From positions 1-8,267 of the forward strand of contig CABMDX010000150.1 in NCBI GenBank assembly GCA_902385025.1: a stretch of 8,267 nucleotides of DNA, written 5' to 3'. Below the pieces are notes generated by a model that was not told where the DNA came from, did no database searches, and was given only the letters and a program-made list of their open reading frames with translations. The position numbers and the translations under genes were made by a program. This DNA is from an uncultured archaeon (lineage in GTDB: Archaea; Halobacteriota; Methanosarcinia; Methanotrichales; Methanotrichaceae). Numbering within the stretch: the stretch's first letter is position 1; every line of letters starts with the position of its first letter. Positions 1 to 6,356 of this stretch are shown here, in pieces.

Positions 1-1
1 G

Positions 2-613
2 ATCAATTACAGTGCCACTGCGGCGGTGGCCTTTCTTCTGAGCCTCTATTTGCAATATATGAAAGGCTTTGGTCCCGAGACGGCAGGGTTAATTCTTGTC
101 GCCCAGCCCATTGTGCAGGCGGTTTTCTCTCCACTGGCAGGGCGGTTATCAGATAGAATTGAGCCCAGGATCGTCGCCTCGGCTGGCATGGGACTATGCG
201 TGATGGGCCTCAGCATCTTCGCACTCATGACTGTACAAACGTCCCTGGAGATGATCCTGGCCAGCCTTGCCCTTCTGGGCCTGGGCTTTGCTCTCTTCTC
301 CTCGCCCAATACCAATGCCATCATGAGTTCGGTTGATAAGGGCGACTATGGTGTGGCCTCGGGAATGGTGAGCACCATGCGGCTCATCGGACAGATGATG
401 AGCCTGGGAATTGCGATGCTTACCTTCACAGTGATCATGGGCCATGTGGAGATTTCTGCAGAGCAAATTGATCTGCTCATGGTCAGCATCAAGATGGCCT
501 TCGGCATCTTCGCGGGCCTGTGCGTTATGGGCACGCTCTTCTCTCTTGCAAGGGGAAATCTGGAGAGAGAAACGGAAGTTGTGGGCACAGCAGTATGGAG
601 AAAGTGGAATTAA
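2..613 (+). CDS. MFS multidrug-type exporter (DHA2/14-TM group), C-terminal part, 5' end outside window
   Basis: An integral membrane transporter of the major facilitator superfamily, probably a proton-coupled drug or metabolite exporter. The frame is open from base 2 and begins INYSATAAVAFLLSLYLQ, typical of a mid-protein helix in EmrB/QacA-like (DHA2) exporters. The true start therefore lies before the window; the GTG at 26 is internal. About five hydrophobic helices are visible. A loop reading AGRLSDRIEPR resembles the MFS motif between paired helices, and a later segment (GLGFALFSSPNTNAIMSSV then DYGVASGMVSTMRLIGQ) matches the small-residue helices of this group. It ends in a short polar tail at TAA 611-613. 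It converges on the next gene with 38 bp between stops. The family is well supported; the substrate cannot be read from the sequence. Confidence 0.85.
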   Translation: MNYSATAAVAFLLSLYLQYMKGFGPETAGLILVAQPIVQAVFSPLAGRLSDRIEPRIVASAGMGLCVMGLSIFALMTVQTSLEMILASLALLGLGFALFSSPNTNAIMSSVDKGDYGVASGMVSTMRLIGQMMSLGIAMLTFTVIMGHVEISAEQIDLLMVSIKMAFGIFAGLCVMGTLFSLARGNLERETEVVGTAVWRKWN

Positions 614-651
614 TCCCCTGCGCTGCGACATTGGACCCAAAATCGGGCATC

Positions 652-1134
652 TTAGTAATCGATGTCGGAGCACCGGCCCTTTCGGAACCGGTAGATCAAA
701 AAATCACCCTCGGCAGATTCCCTGCCGTCCTCTGCCAGGAACTCGCCCCAATTCACCTCTGCTACCGCGGCATCGATCAGGCTCTTTTGGTCTCCGCATC
801 TTCTGACTATGCCAAGGAGGGCATCATTGAGAAGATCAGTTGCGATATCCTCATTCAGTAGTTCGCAGAGCCTCTGGACGACTCTGGCATCAAGGGGCTC
901 AAGACGAGCAAGGCTGCAGATGAATTCCGTGTCCAGGACTCCCAGGTTATGTTCGAAGTAACCGCGTATGCCAGCCTCGATCTCCTCTGCGGTTCCCACC
1001 AGATAGAGAACGTCCCTCGCCTGCAAGGTGGTGATATTATTGATCCGGGCCGAGCAGAATGCGATCTCTTTGGATTCGAATCCGAGGTAGTCTGCCAGAG
1101 CCTGCCTGTGAGCTTCGAGGTTTATGACCTTCAT
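652..1134 (-). CDS. Uncharacterised protein, 160 aa
   Basis: I do not recognise this protein. It is soluble, with no signal peptide or membrane segment, acidic overall, and mixed alpha/beta in appearance. It begins MKVINLEAHRQALADYLG, continues through a hydrophobic strand (ARDVLYLVGT), a helical middle (ARVVQRLCELLNEDIATDLL), and ends GDFLIYRFRKGRCSDIDY. Four cysteines are scattered with no metal-binding spacing. The reading frame extends to a TTG at 1185, but I prefer ATG 1134. The upstream stretch contains an A/T-rich box (1161-1170) about 30 bp before that ATG, as expected for an archaeal promoter with a very short leader, and there is no ribosome site before the TTG. The gene is divergent from secE. 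A link to the KEOPS subunit Cgi121 was considered, but the usual conserved motif is not visible. Confidence 0.7.
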   Translation of the reverse strand: MKVINLEAHRQALADYLGFESKEIAFCSARINNITTLQARDVLYLVGTAEEIEAGIRGYFEHNLGVLDTEFICSLARLEPLDARVVQRLCELLNEDIATDLLNDALLGIVRRCGDQKSLIDAAVAEVNWGEFLAEDGRESAEGDFLIYRFRKGRCSDIDY

Positions 1135-1160
1135 TTTACTATTAATGATGAATGGATGGG

Positions 1161-1170
1161 ATTTGTATTT
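1161..1170 (-). promoter_or_regulatory. Probable TATA box of the uncharacterised gene
   Basis: On the minus strand this reads AAATACAAAT, 27 to 36 bases before ATG 1134. That fits an archaeal TATA element with a leader of only a few bases. The match is by position and composition only. Confidence 0.35.
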
Positions 1171-1275
1171 GGCGATCAGGGGCAATGGAGGGGACGTCCA
1201 AAGAAGCTTTGCTGCAAATTGATCTCATTTCAAAAGAACTGAAGAGCTCTCAAGAGACTATTCGCATTCCTCGAT

Positions 1276-1292
1276 CGAAAGGTTTTTTATTA
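1276..1292 (+). promoter_or_regulatory. Probable BRE/TATA promoter of secE
   Basis: A purine-rich CGAAAGG (1276-1282), resembling a TFB recognition element, is followed by a T/A block (1283-1292). The block covers positions -30 to -23 relative to ATG 1315. This spacing predicts transcription starting at or within a few bases of the start codon, so a leaderless or nearly leaderless mRNA. No clear ribosome binding site precedes the ATG. Confidence 0.5.
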
Positions 1293-1314
1293 TCCAATTC
1301 GTTCCACCAGAGGA

Positions 1315-1605
1315 ATGAGCGAGGGAATTGAGGAAACAGAGAAGAAGAGCGCTCCTAGGAAGAAGTTCGATCTTAAGGGCAAGCTGGATCTTAAAGAAAA
1401 GCTGGATCTCGACGATATAGACCTGGGCGTCTCCATGCCTTCCACGAATCTGGAAGAGTATATGCGGGTTTTGAAGCTGGCCAGAAAGCCAAGTCGAGAA
1501 GAATTCACCATGATTGCCAAGGTTTCCATGGCAGGCATAGGCATCATAGGTACATTAGGCTTCGTTATTTACGCATTGCTGACGGAATTGCCAAAAGCCA
1601 TCTAA
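1315..1605 (+). CDS. secE: Protein translocase subunit SecE/Sec61-gamma
   Basis: The small essential subunit of the SecYEG protein-conducting channel in the cytoplasmic membrane, which clamps the two halves of SecY. The 96-residue protein has the expected C-terminal half: an amphipathic cytosolic helix (about residues 45-68, NLEEYMRVLKLARKPSREEF) and then one membrane span (about 71-91, MAGIGIIGTLGFVIYALL). Archaeal SecE is often only 55-70 residues. The extra N-terminal part here is highly charged and includes three hexapeptide repeats, KFDLKG, KLDLKE and KLDLDD (residues 17-34). In many archaea secE sits directly before spt5 (nusG) and ribosomal protein genes. Here it stands alone and converges on cfbD. 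The start is supported by the TATA position and the SecE-like C-terminus in the same frame. Confidence 0.9.
   Translation: MSEGIEETEKKSAPRKKFDLKGKLDLKEKLDLDDIDLGVSMPSTNLEEYMRVLKLARKPSREEFTMIAKVSMAGIGIIGTLGFVIYALLTELPKAI
1363..1416 (+). repeat. Three 18-bp tandem units inside secE
   Basis: Three 18-base units encode K-F/L-D-L-x-x hexapeptides (residues 17-34), followed by a partial fourth (IDLG). The DNA copies differ at several positions, so this is an old or selected repeat rather than a recent slippage product. Confidence 0.7.
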
Positions 1606-1625
1606 AAAAATTTGGGACCATTTTT
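1604..1625. terminator. T-rich two-way termination zone between secE and cfbD
   Basis: A run of seven A (1604-1610) forms a T tract on the minus strand just past cfbD. A run of five T (1621-1625) lies on the plus strand just past secE. Archaeal termination relies on such T tracts without a strong hairpin, so one short region may serve both convergent genes. Confidence 0.45.
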
Positions 1626-1650
1626 CCAAGAGCCGCTTTCAGAGAGGACC

Positions 1651-2748
1651 CTAGCTTTTAGCTTTGGCCAAAGCCCGGAGTGTAGCTCCAAACTCTGATT
1701 CCACCAGCTCTGTCACGCCCATGGTCTTGGGATGCAGATCAAGTTCCACAACGACATGCTGGTGGCCCAGATCGCGCAGCGGCCTGACCTGTCTGGGGCC
1801 ATTGGTTATGGAAAAGATCTCCATGCCCTGCAGCGCAGACATGGGCAGGGCGTGGGGCACTCCAGAAATGACCGCAAAGTCGTAGTGGCCGCCGGCAGCC
1901 AGACGGGATACGGCCTCCCCTGCCACGGGATACTCGTCAAGCCCGCCTATGAGCTTGTAGTCCACATTTCTAGCGCTCAGATCACGAGCTATATTCTGAG
2001 CATCCCTCCGGACCTTGGGCAGGCCGAGACGGTCGTCGATGTTGGCCATTGTATCCACCTGCGAGCCTGCCACCTCTGACACGGCAGCGGTGACGTCCGC
2101 AAACATGTAGGCAGTCTCTTTCTTGGCGTTGAGGATATTCAGGCCCCTCTTGCCCTGCCTTATGAGCTCCAGAAGTCTGCTCGCAGCCTCGTACTTGAGG
2201 TCGCCCCTCTCCGGTGCCAGATACTCGCTGCTGGCAGCTCCATAAAGCCTCTCCACCTCTGTGGCTTTCTCCAGCAGAGTCTTCTGCCTCTGGAATTCCG
2301 CTTCATCGATGATTCCTTTATCCCTTGCCGCCTCGAGTGTGATGATCACGCCGCGAGTATTATCCCTGTATCCGGCATGAACCTCCACCTCCAGAACGGG
2401 AATGTCGAGGCCGGCATCCACGACTGCCTGATGCAGATCCTCGCCTATGATCATGCTGCTGCATGTCCCCGAGATCGCCATGAGCCTGGGATGGAACATC
2501 TCCTGAGCCTTTTTGAGAAGCTGGGTTAAGGGCTTCTGCCCGCCGAATACAAAGCCTGCCTCATCCAGGGCTGTAGTCAGCACCCTCACCCCGTCCTCCT
2601 CCAGCAGACGCGCATGCTTGAAGCAGCATCCACTCGGACCGTGCAATATGACCACATCAGCACCGAGGTCACGCAGCGTGTAAAGGGCTGCTACGATGGA
2701 ACTCGGCCTGGGATGCAGAATCGTTAAATTTTGCGCTTCACTTGCCAT
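1651..2748 (-). CDS. cfbD: Ni-sirohydrochlorin a,c-diamide reductive cyclase, catalytic (NifD-like) subunit CfbD
   Basis: Catalytic component of the nitrogenase-like complex that, with the ATP-driven NifH-like CfbC, carries out the multi-electron reduction and lactam ring closure of Ni-sirohydrochlorin a,c-diamide in coenzyme F430 synthesis. It is about 365 residues, the short NifD-like form typical of CfbD. Near the N-terminus are [20 protein letters not shown] and [30 protein letters not shown] follows. Cysteines at 41/42 and 96 (counting from the ATG used) are the likely [4Fe-4S] ligands. The frame is open to a GTG at 2775, but I chose ATG 2748 because GGTGAT lies four bases upstream, an excellent match to the archaeal 16S 3' end. 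An ATG at 2754 overlaps that signal. The start is five bases past the cfbE stop, so the two genes are probably coupled. The CfbC partner is not in this window. Confidence 0.92.
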   Translation of the reverse strand: MASEAQNLTILHPRPSSIVAALYTLRDLGADVVILHGPSGCCFKHARLLEEDGVRVLTTALDEAGFVFGGQKPLTQLLKKAQEMFHPRLMAISGTCSSMIIGEDLHQAVVDAGLDIPVLEVEVHAGYRDNTRGVIITLEAARDKGIIDEAEFQRQKTLLEKATEVERLYGAASSEYLAPERGDLKYEAASRLLELIRQGKRGLNILNAKKETAYMFADVTAAVSEVAGSQVDTMANIDDRLGLPKVRRDAQNIARDLSARNVDYKLIGGLDEYPVAGEAVSRLAAGGHYDFAVISGVPHALPMSALQGMEIFSITNGPRQVRPLRDLGHQHVVVELDLHPKTMGVTELVESEFGATLRALAKAKS

Positions 2749-2752
2749 TTTC

Positions 2753-2758
2753 ATCACC
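2753..2758 (-). promoter_or_regulatory. Ribosome binding site deciding the cfbD start
   Basis: The minus strand reads GGTGAT, four bases before ATG 2748, and it overlaps the cfbE stop codon (TGA, 2756-2754). This favours the ATG at 2748 over the GTG at 2775 and implies translational coupling with cfbE. Confidence 0.6.
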
Positions 2759-4010
2759 TGAAACATTTTACGCACGAAAGAAGCCTTTCCGGATGAAAGA
2801 CCTCCGCGGCCTCAAGTCCCTCGACCAGGTTTTTGGCAGCCAGGGCCCTGAGCTCGACTGCCAGAGGTGCGAGCCTTTGGCCCACCAGAATTAATGCTGC
2901 CATCTCGGAGCGCCGTTGACGGAGAAGCTGAGAGAGGGCAGGAATGTCCATGCCCTCGCATACAGTCTCCGACTCCTCTCCCACGACGACGACAAGGCCC
3001 GTCCCTCTGGCCCGATCAAGGGCCAAGGCCACATCTCTGACCTTGAGCCCGGAATTGGAATTGTCGTAGAGAGTTGAGCCCACGAGGCGCCTGATCTTCA
3101 TCCTTCCGGAAAAACCGTCGAAGCCCTGCATAGCCATGGCGATTGTCTCTTTATCGACACCCTCAGCTGCTGCCGCTGCAGCCGCACCGGCTAAGGCCAC
3201 CCTGTAGCCTTCATAGTCCAGATCCTCGCCCAGCGAGATGGGCAACTCCACTTTTTTGAAGATCAAACGATCGGGCTTCACCCGAATCTGCCCCCCATCG
3301 GAAAATGATAAATCCGGCGAGAGAAGGGCATCTGCATTGGCGATAAGCTTCGAGCCATCCCTGGCCAGAGATAGCATCTGCAGTTTTGCTGTGCTGGCCC
3401 ATTTCGAGCCGTCTGCAATATGGTAATCCCCGGAAAGACTTGTCAGTACCCCGAAATTGCATAGACCCGTGCCGCCCAAAGAGACCTCTGCAATCAGGAG
3501 CCTGGCTCTGCTGGCAGTTGCCGCTTCGAGCGCAGGGATTACATTTCCAGGTGTGATGCTCATCCCCGTTTCCAGGAGCCTGGCCTTTCCATTTTCCCAT
3601 AGCTCCAGGCCGCGAGTAGTATGACTTAGAACCTTCTTGTGATGGGAGATAATCCTGGCAGTCAGAAGGGCGGTGGAGGTCTTGCTATGCGTGCCTGTGA
3701 CCTCCATGACTTCTATTTCCGGGTCCAAAATCGGCAATAAGATCTCGCCCACCGCCTGGTGATGAGTTATGATCTTCTTTCCTCGCATTCTGGCCTCGAC
3801 CAGGACCGAATTTTTCGGACCGAGGTGCACCGGAGATACCACCAGGTCGAAAGCGGAGACCGATGGAACGTGATGATAGACTTCCAGGGCTTCCGCCTCA
3901 AGGCCTGATTGCACCATTCTTCGGCAAATTACACTGGCGCCGTGGATGGTGTCAAGTACAGCTATCTTAGGGCTTCTTCGGCTCGCTTGTATGCCAGTGC
4001 TGCAATGCAT
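2754..4010 (-). CDS. cfbE: Coenzyme F430 synthase CfbE (Mur-ligase-like)
   Basis: ATP-dependent ligase related to the Mur peptide ligases. It acts on the last intermediate of coenzyme F430 synthesis, activating a propionate side chain so that the final carbocyclic ring closes. The 418-residue protein has an N-terminal domain beginning [11 protein letters not shown] (from residue 15), a Mur-type ATP loop TGTHSKTS (105-112), a central ligase segment ([20 protein letters not shown], 175-194), and a C-terminal Mur motif region SGRMKIRRL...[10 protein letters not shown] (301-323). The tail contains a CVKC pair at 413-416. The first usable start, ATG 4010, lies 49 bases inside the 3' end of cfbA. 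No later ATG, GTG or TTG occurs before the conserved [10 protein letters not shown] block, so the overlap appears real. The order cfbA-cfbE-cfbD indicates one operon. Confidence 0.92.
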   Translation of the reverse strand: MHCSTGIQASRRSPKIAVLDTIHGASVICRRMVQSGLEAEALEVYHHVPSVSAFDLVVSPVHLGPKNSVLVEARMRGKKIITHHQAVGEILLPILDPEIEVMEVTGTHSKTSTALLTARIISHHKKVLSHTTRGLELWENGKARLLETGMSITPGNVIPALEAATASRARLLIAEVSLGGTGLCNFGVLTSLSGDYHIADGSKWASTAKLQMLSLARDGSKLIANADALLSPDLSFSDGGQIRVKPDRLIFKKVELPISLGEDLDYEGYRVALAGAAAAAAAEGVDKETIAMAMQGFDGFSGRMKIRRLVGSTLYDNSNSGLKVRDVALALDRARGTGLVVVVGEESETVCEGMDIPALSQLLRQRRSEMAALILVGQRLAPLAVELRALAAKNLVEGLEAAEVFHPERLLSCVKCFR

Positions 4011-4354
4011 TCGTCCACGCCCAGGGGCTCGGCGCAGATTACCTCCACCTCTTCCCCCCCTATATTCAAGACTCCTCTCCTCCTCTGTTCATCCACACCA
4101 AGCTCCCTGGGAATATCCTGACGGGTGTGGACACCATGGGCCAAAAAGAGCGGCAAGGCCACAATAGTCTTCACTCCGGTGCCTGCAAAACTCTTCAAAC
4201 CCTCCGGGATGCCTGGCTGGTTCATATTCAGATATGCAGTTCTGACAGGACCTGAGTGGTCTCTGCTGATCAACATAGCGAGCGATTCCACCAGCTCCTT
4301 ATTATAGGGCAATGTGGAACCATGCCCGAGCACTAGTATGCCTACGTCCTTCAT
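3962..4354 (-). CDS. cfbA: Sirohydrochlorin nickelochelatase CfbA (small CbiX-type)
   Basis: Inserts Ni2+ into sirohydrochlorin, the first committed step of F430 synthesis; the family can also use cobalt in vitro. At 130 residues it is the short single-domain CbiX-small form, which works as a homodimer. The conserved metal-site histidines are visible: LGHGS (H11) and FLAHGVHTRQDIP (H73, H76). The substrate-binding loop YLNMNQPGIPEGL follows the first half. It is the first gene of the leftward cfb operon and overlaps cfbE. Upstream there is only a weak GGTG before the ATG. The F430 role rather than cobalamin synthesis is inferred mainly from cfbE and cfbD next door. Confidence 0.9.
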   Translation of the reverse strand: MKDVGILVLGHGSTLPYNKELVESLAMLISRDHSGPVRTAYLNMNQPGIPEGLKSFAGTGVKTIVALPLFLAHGVHTRQDIPRELGVDEQRRRGVLNIGGEEVEVICAEPLGVDECIAALAYKRAEEALR

Positions 4355-4405
4355 GGAAACACCAGTATTACTTTTCGCTATTCCCGTGTTAAGAGACGAT
4401 AGATT

Positions 4406-4426
4406 CTTAAGTACTAAATCCTTTCG
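4406..4426 (-). promoter_or_regulatory. Probable BRE/TATA promoter of the cfbA-cfbE-cfbD operon
   Basis: On the minus strand CGAAAGG (4426-4420, identical to the secE element) precedes ATTTAGTACTTAAG. This would place transcription start near 4385-4390 and give a leader of about 30-35 bases. The octamer AGTACTTA in this box recurs in the promoter of the small gene at 6356. Confidence 0.4.
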
Positions 4427-4472
4427 AGGCAGATACCCTCACCAAAACCCTGGGGGGGAATTTGAGCGAGAT

Positions 4473-4498
4473 TTTGAGGAACAGATCGGCTCCTCAAA
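4473..4498 (+). promoter_or_regulatory. Perfect 8-bp hairpin upstream of the S-layer-like gene
   Basis: TTTGAGGA (4473-4480) and TCCTCAAA (4491-4498) form a perfect inverted repeat around a 10-base loop, 19 bases before ATG 4518. It could be a leader hairpin that affects translation or stability, or an operator. No regulator is identified. Confidence 0.4.
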
Positions 4499-4517
4499 GG
4501 CGAATGGTGGACAAAGC

Positions 4518-4832
4518 ATGAATATATCCTGGAGATGGCTATCATTAATCGGAAGTTGTCTCTTCTTTTCGGTACTGATCTTCCAGGTCCAGGGAAAGGA
4601 GGTCCTCCTCGCGCCACATGAGAACATTACCCTGGAAAATTGCACATTGATACTCGAGGATGCGGACTCTCAAGAGGGGAAGGTCTGGGTGAGCTTCTCT
4701 TGCGACCAGGATGCGCCCGTATCTTCCGTCTTGGGACTCGGAGAACCAAATCGCTTTGGCAGACTCACGCTTGTCGTGAAAAGAATTTACGCTGGCGACG
4801 GCAGAGATCTGGTAGCTCTCGATATATGGTAG
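4518..4832 (+). CDS. Small secreted protein, possibly a single S-layer-type beta domain
   Basis: A 104-residue protein with a Sec signal peptide (MNISWRWLSLIGSCLFFSVL, likely cut after VQG at about residue 26), so it probably acts outside the cell or on the membrane. The mature part reads ITLENCTLILEDADSQEGKV-WVSFSCDQDAP and later GRLTLVVKRIYAGDGRDLVA. The order LxLxD..xxGKVWVSF followed by a strand and a final GxxxDLVxL resembles half of the duplicated S-layer domain of Methanosarcinales proteins, where a polypeptide conducts an extended beta-sandwich. Two cysteines (in ENC and FSC) could form a disulfide. No second domain or C-terminal anchor follows, so it is far shorter than a true S-layer protein. 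The start is supported by GGTGG nine bases upstream and by the signal peptide; the frame stays open further upstream without coding character. Confidence 0.65.
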   Translation: MNISWRWLSLIGSCLFFSVLIFQVQGKEVLLAPHENITLENCTLILEDADSQEGKVWVSFSCDQDAPVSSVLGLGEPNRFGRLTLVVKRIYAGDGRDLVALDIW

Positions 4833-4862
4833 CAGATACAGGCACCGAGAGCTGCCCAGAGA

Positions 4863-5447
4863 TCATGTACTCTGCAGCCTGGAGAAATACTTCTCAAATA
4901 TGCCGGCAATTTCCAAAGGAGTCTCAATGACGAAGGTATCCTCCATCAGGCGGAGCCTTTGCACGTGCTCTGCATCCTCTTTTCGGATGCGCAGCTTCAT
5001 CTCGCTGCCATCGGGCAATTGGGTGGTGAGAATCCCGGGTTTATAGTCACAGGGCATGATATAGGTGGGAACAAAGGCCTTCTGGGACATGATGGCGGCA
5101 TTGGAAAGCAGGGAGTCTGCGAGGCCCAGAGATATCTTGGCAACGGTATTGGACGTTGTAGGGGCGAGCAGCAGGAACTCGTAGCGCTTTACCTGCAACT
5201 GGCCTGCGAGAAAGGGCGAATTGGAGTTGATCTCCACCCAGACCTTATCAAAGTGCTTCTCCAGGGTATTGAAGAGCTTATAGTACTTGATGACCTGTTC
5301 GCCGGCTTTGGAGACGAAGACGCGCACATCCACCACATCCTCATACTGCTTTTGCAGCTCTATCATGGCCTCGACCGTCTCTACAATACGATCACCGCTG
5401 CCGGTGATTCCCCAGGCGATCTTTCTCTTCACGCCATTCTTTGCCAT
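4863..5447 (-). CDS. afpA: Archaeoflavoprotein AfpA
   Basis: A soluble FMN-binding flavoprotein of the archaeal AfpA family. The characterised relative from Archaeoglobus fulgidus takes electrons from ferredoxin. The 194-residue protein shows the PF02441-type flavoprotein fold: KIAWGITGSGDRIVETVEAM at residues 9-28, a middle strand-loop YEFLLLAPTTSNTVAKISLG (89-108) that contacts FMN, then SLLSNAAIMSQKAFVPTYIM and PCDYKPG. The fold is shared with dihydromethanopterin reductases (DmrB type), which is an alternative role. The start is firm: an extended GGAGGAGTGAT ribosome site precedes ATG 5447. It lies 27 bases after isf, on the same strand, so co-transcription is likely. It converges on the S-layer-like gene with 30 bp between stops. 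Confidence 0.88.
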   Translation of the reverse strand: MAKNGVKRKIAWGITGSGDRIVETVEAMIELQKQYEDVVDVRVFVSKAGEQVIKYYKLFNTLEKHFDKVWVEINSNSPFLAGQLQVKRYEFLLLAPTTSNTVAKISLGLADSLLSNAAIMSQKAFVPTYIMPCDYKPGILTTQLPDGSEMKLRIRKEDAEHVQRLRLMEDTFVIETPLEIAGIFEKYFSRLQST

Positions 5448-5452
5448 AGGTT

Positions 5453-5463
5453 ATCACTCCTCC
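5453..5463 (-). promoter_or_regulatory. Strong ribosome binding site of afpA
   Basis: The minus strand reads GGAGGAGTGAT, ending five bases before ATG 5447. It is the strongest such signal in the window, whereas isf upstream has none. That fits a leaderless first gene followed by an internal gene that needs its own site. Confidence 0.6.
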
Positions 5464-5474
5464 TTTCAGGATAA

Positions 5475-6074
5475 TTATTTTTCGGGAGCTGCCTGACGTC
5501 GCCATTGCATGGTCTCGGCAAACCTGCGAACAGTTTTGCGAAGCGAGCGCAGGCCTTCTTCATCCTTCTTGGCCTCCTCAAGAGTATCGCGAGACCAGAC
5601 GGTTGCACCCAAATTTGCTCCGAAAAAGCCGCCGCTCACAGGAATCATGCCGTTGAGGATATAAAAAGCATGAATCTGCTGCAAGGCGAGCTCCTGGCCG
5701 CCCATGCGGTCGCCCCCCACAGCGATCGCCATTCCAACCTTGTGGCGCAAAGCCTTCGGATCGGCAGCGAGTGTTGCCCGCGTCCTATCAATGACGATCT
5801 TGGTTTGGGCGCTCATGCTGCCGTTGTATACTGGCGTGGCAATGACATAGCCCTCTGCGCCGCCGAGAAGCGGATAGAGCTGATACATGTCGTCTTTTAC
5901 AATGCATTCCTTGTTCTTGAGACAGTAGTCGCAGTGTCTGCATGGGCTGATGCTCTTGGCGCGCACACTGAATTGCTGGGTAGAAAAGCCCTTCTCCTCC
6001 AGCATCTTCAAAGCCTCGCCCAGGATATATTCCGTGGCCATATTCCTGGGGCTGCCGGATATGCCGAGTATCAT
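5475..6074 (-). CDS. Iron-sulfur flavoprotein (Isf-type), flavodoxin-like NADPH/ferredoxin reductase family
   Basis: A 199-residue flavodoxin-fold protein carrying FMN and a [4Fe-4S] cluster. Isf proteins are homodimers that accept electrons from reduced ferredoxin in methanogens; roles in oxygen or peroxide reduction have been proposed. The sequence begins MILGISGSPRNMATEY, containing the FMN phosphate loop (residues 6-14). It is followed by CRHCDYCLKNKEC (residues 45-57), which is CX2CX2CX5C, the compact cluster motif of Isf. The next FMN loop is YVIATPVYNGSMSAQTKIVI. Later AVGGDRMGGQELALQQIHAF completes the fold. Start ATG 6074 has no ribosome site but has a TATA-like box at -30 to -23, so it is probably translated from a leaderless mRNA. 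afpA follows directly on the same strand. Confidence 0.88.
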   Translation of the reverse strand: MILGISGSPRNMATEYILGEALKMLEEKGFSTQQFSVRAKSISPCRHCDYCLKNKECIVKDDMYQLYPLLGGAEGYVIATPVYNGSMSAQTKIVIDRTRATLAADPKALRHKVGMAIAVGGDRMGGQELALQQIHAFYILNGMIPVSGGFFGANLGATVWSRDTLEEAKKDEEGLRSLRKTVRRFAETMQWRRQAAPEK

Positions 6075-6096
6075 GGCAGTCTATTAGGAGCTGTAA

Positions 6097-6104
6097 TTAT
6101 TTTA
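6097..6104 (-). promoter_or_regulatory. Probable TATA box of isf-afpA
   Basis: The minus strand reads TAAAATAA at exactly -30 to -23 from ATG 6074, inside an A/T-rich stretch. This is the spacing seen at archaeal leaderless promoters. Confidence 0.5.
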
Positions 6105-6155
6105 GATTTATCAGAAGGATCGACCGGATACTGCAAGAAAATGTTTCGAATTTCA

Positions 6156-6356
6156 TCATGCCTCTTTTTCTGCCAATCTCAACAGGATCATCTCCTCCAC
6201 CTCTTCCTTAGAGGTACCGAAGACCTCACGCAGGATCTCTTTGGCAGTCTCCAGCTCCAGAATCTTGGAGTCCAGCCTGTAGTTGGAGAAAACCTTCGCC
6301 ACCGTTTTAGGCCTCTTCTGCAGGGGCCACCATAATTGTTCCAGAACTCCCGCCAT
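6156..6356 (-). CDS. Small uncharacterised protein, 66 aa
   Basis: A short, charged, helix-rich protein of unknown function. It begins MAGVLEQLWWPLQKRPKTVA and continues with VFSNYRLDSKILELETAKEI and LREVFGTSKEEVEEMILLRL. The repeating hydrophobic pattern over the last 40 residues suggests one or two amphipathic helices, as in a small dimer or adaptor. No membrane segment belongs to this form. The frame is open to an earlier ATG at 6452, but that 32-residue extension is translated from A/T-rich promoter-like DNA and looks non-coding. A TATA-like TACTTATT lies at -30 to -23 from ATG 6356. It sits at the edge of the accessory region and is a separate unit from isf. Confidence 0.6.
   Translation of the reverse strand: MAGVLEQLWWPLQKRPKTVAKVFSNYRLDSKILELETAKEILREVFGTSKEEVEEMILLRLAEKEA

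Noticed and set aside
652..1185. Assignment to KEOPS subunit Cgi121, and the TTG start at 1185
   Set aside because: The conserved Cgi121 helix motif is not visible. The TTG has no ribosome site, and the extra residues cover the probable promoter.
4314..4517. N-terminal extension of the S-layer-like frame to ATG 4314
   Set aside because: It overlaps the start of cfbA and its promoter, and a signal peptide with a ribosome site begins at 4518.
5505..6335. A 276-codon plus-strand open frame opposite isf
   Set aside because: It lies antisense to isf, whose motifs (FMN loop, CX2CX2CX5C) are unmistakable; the plus-strand translation has no domain character.
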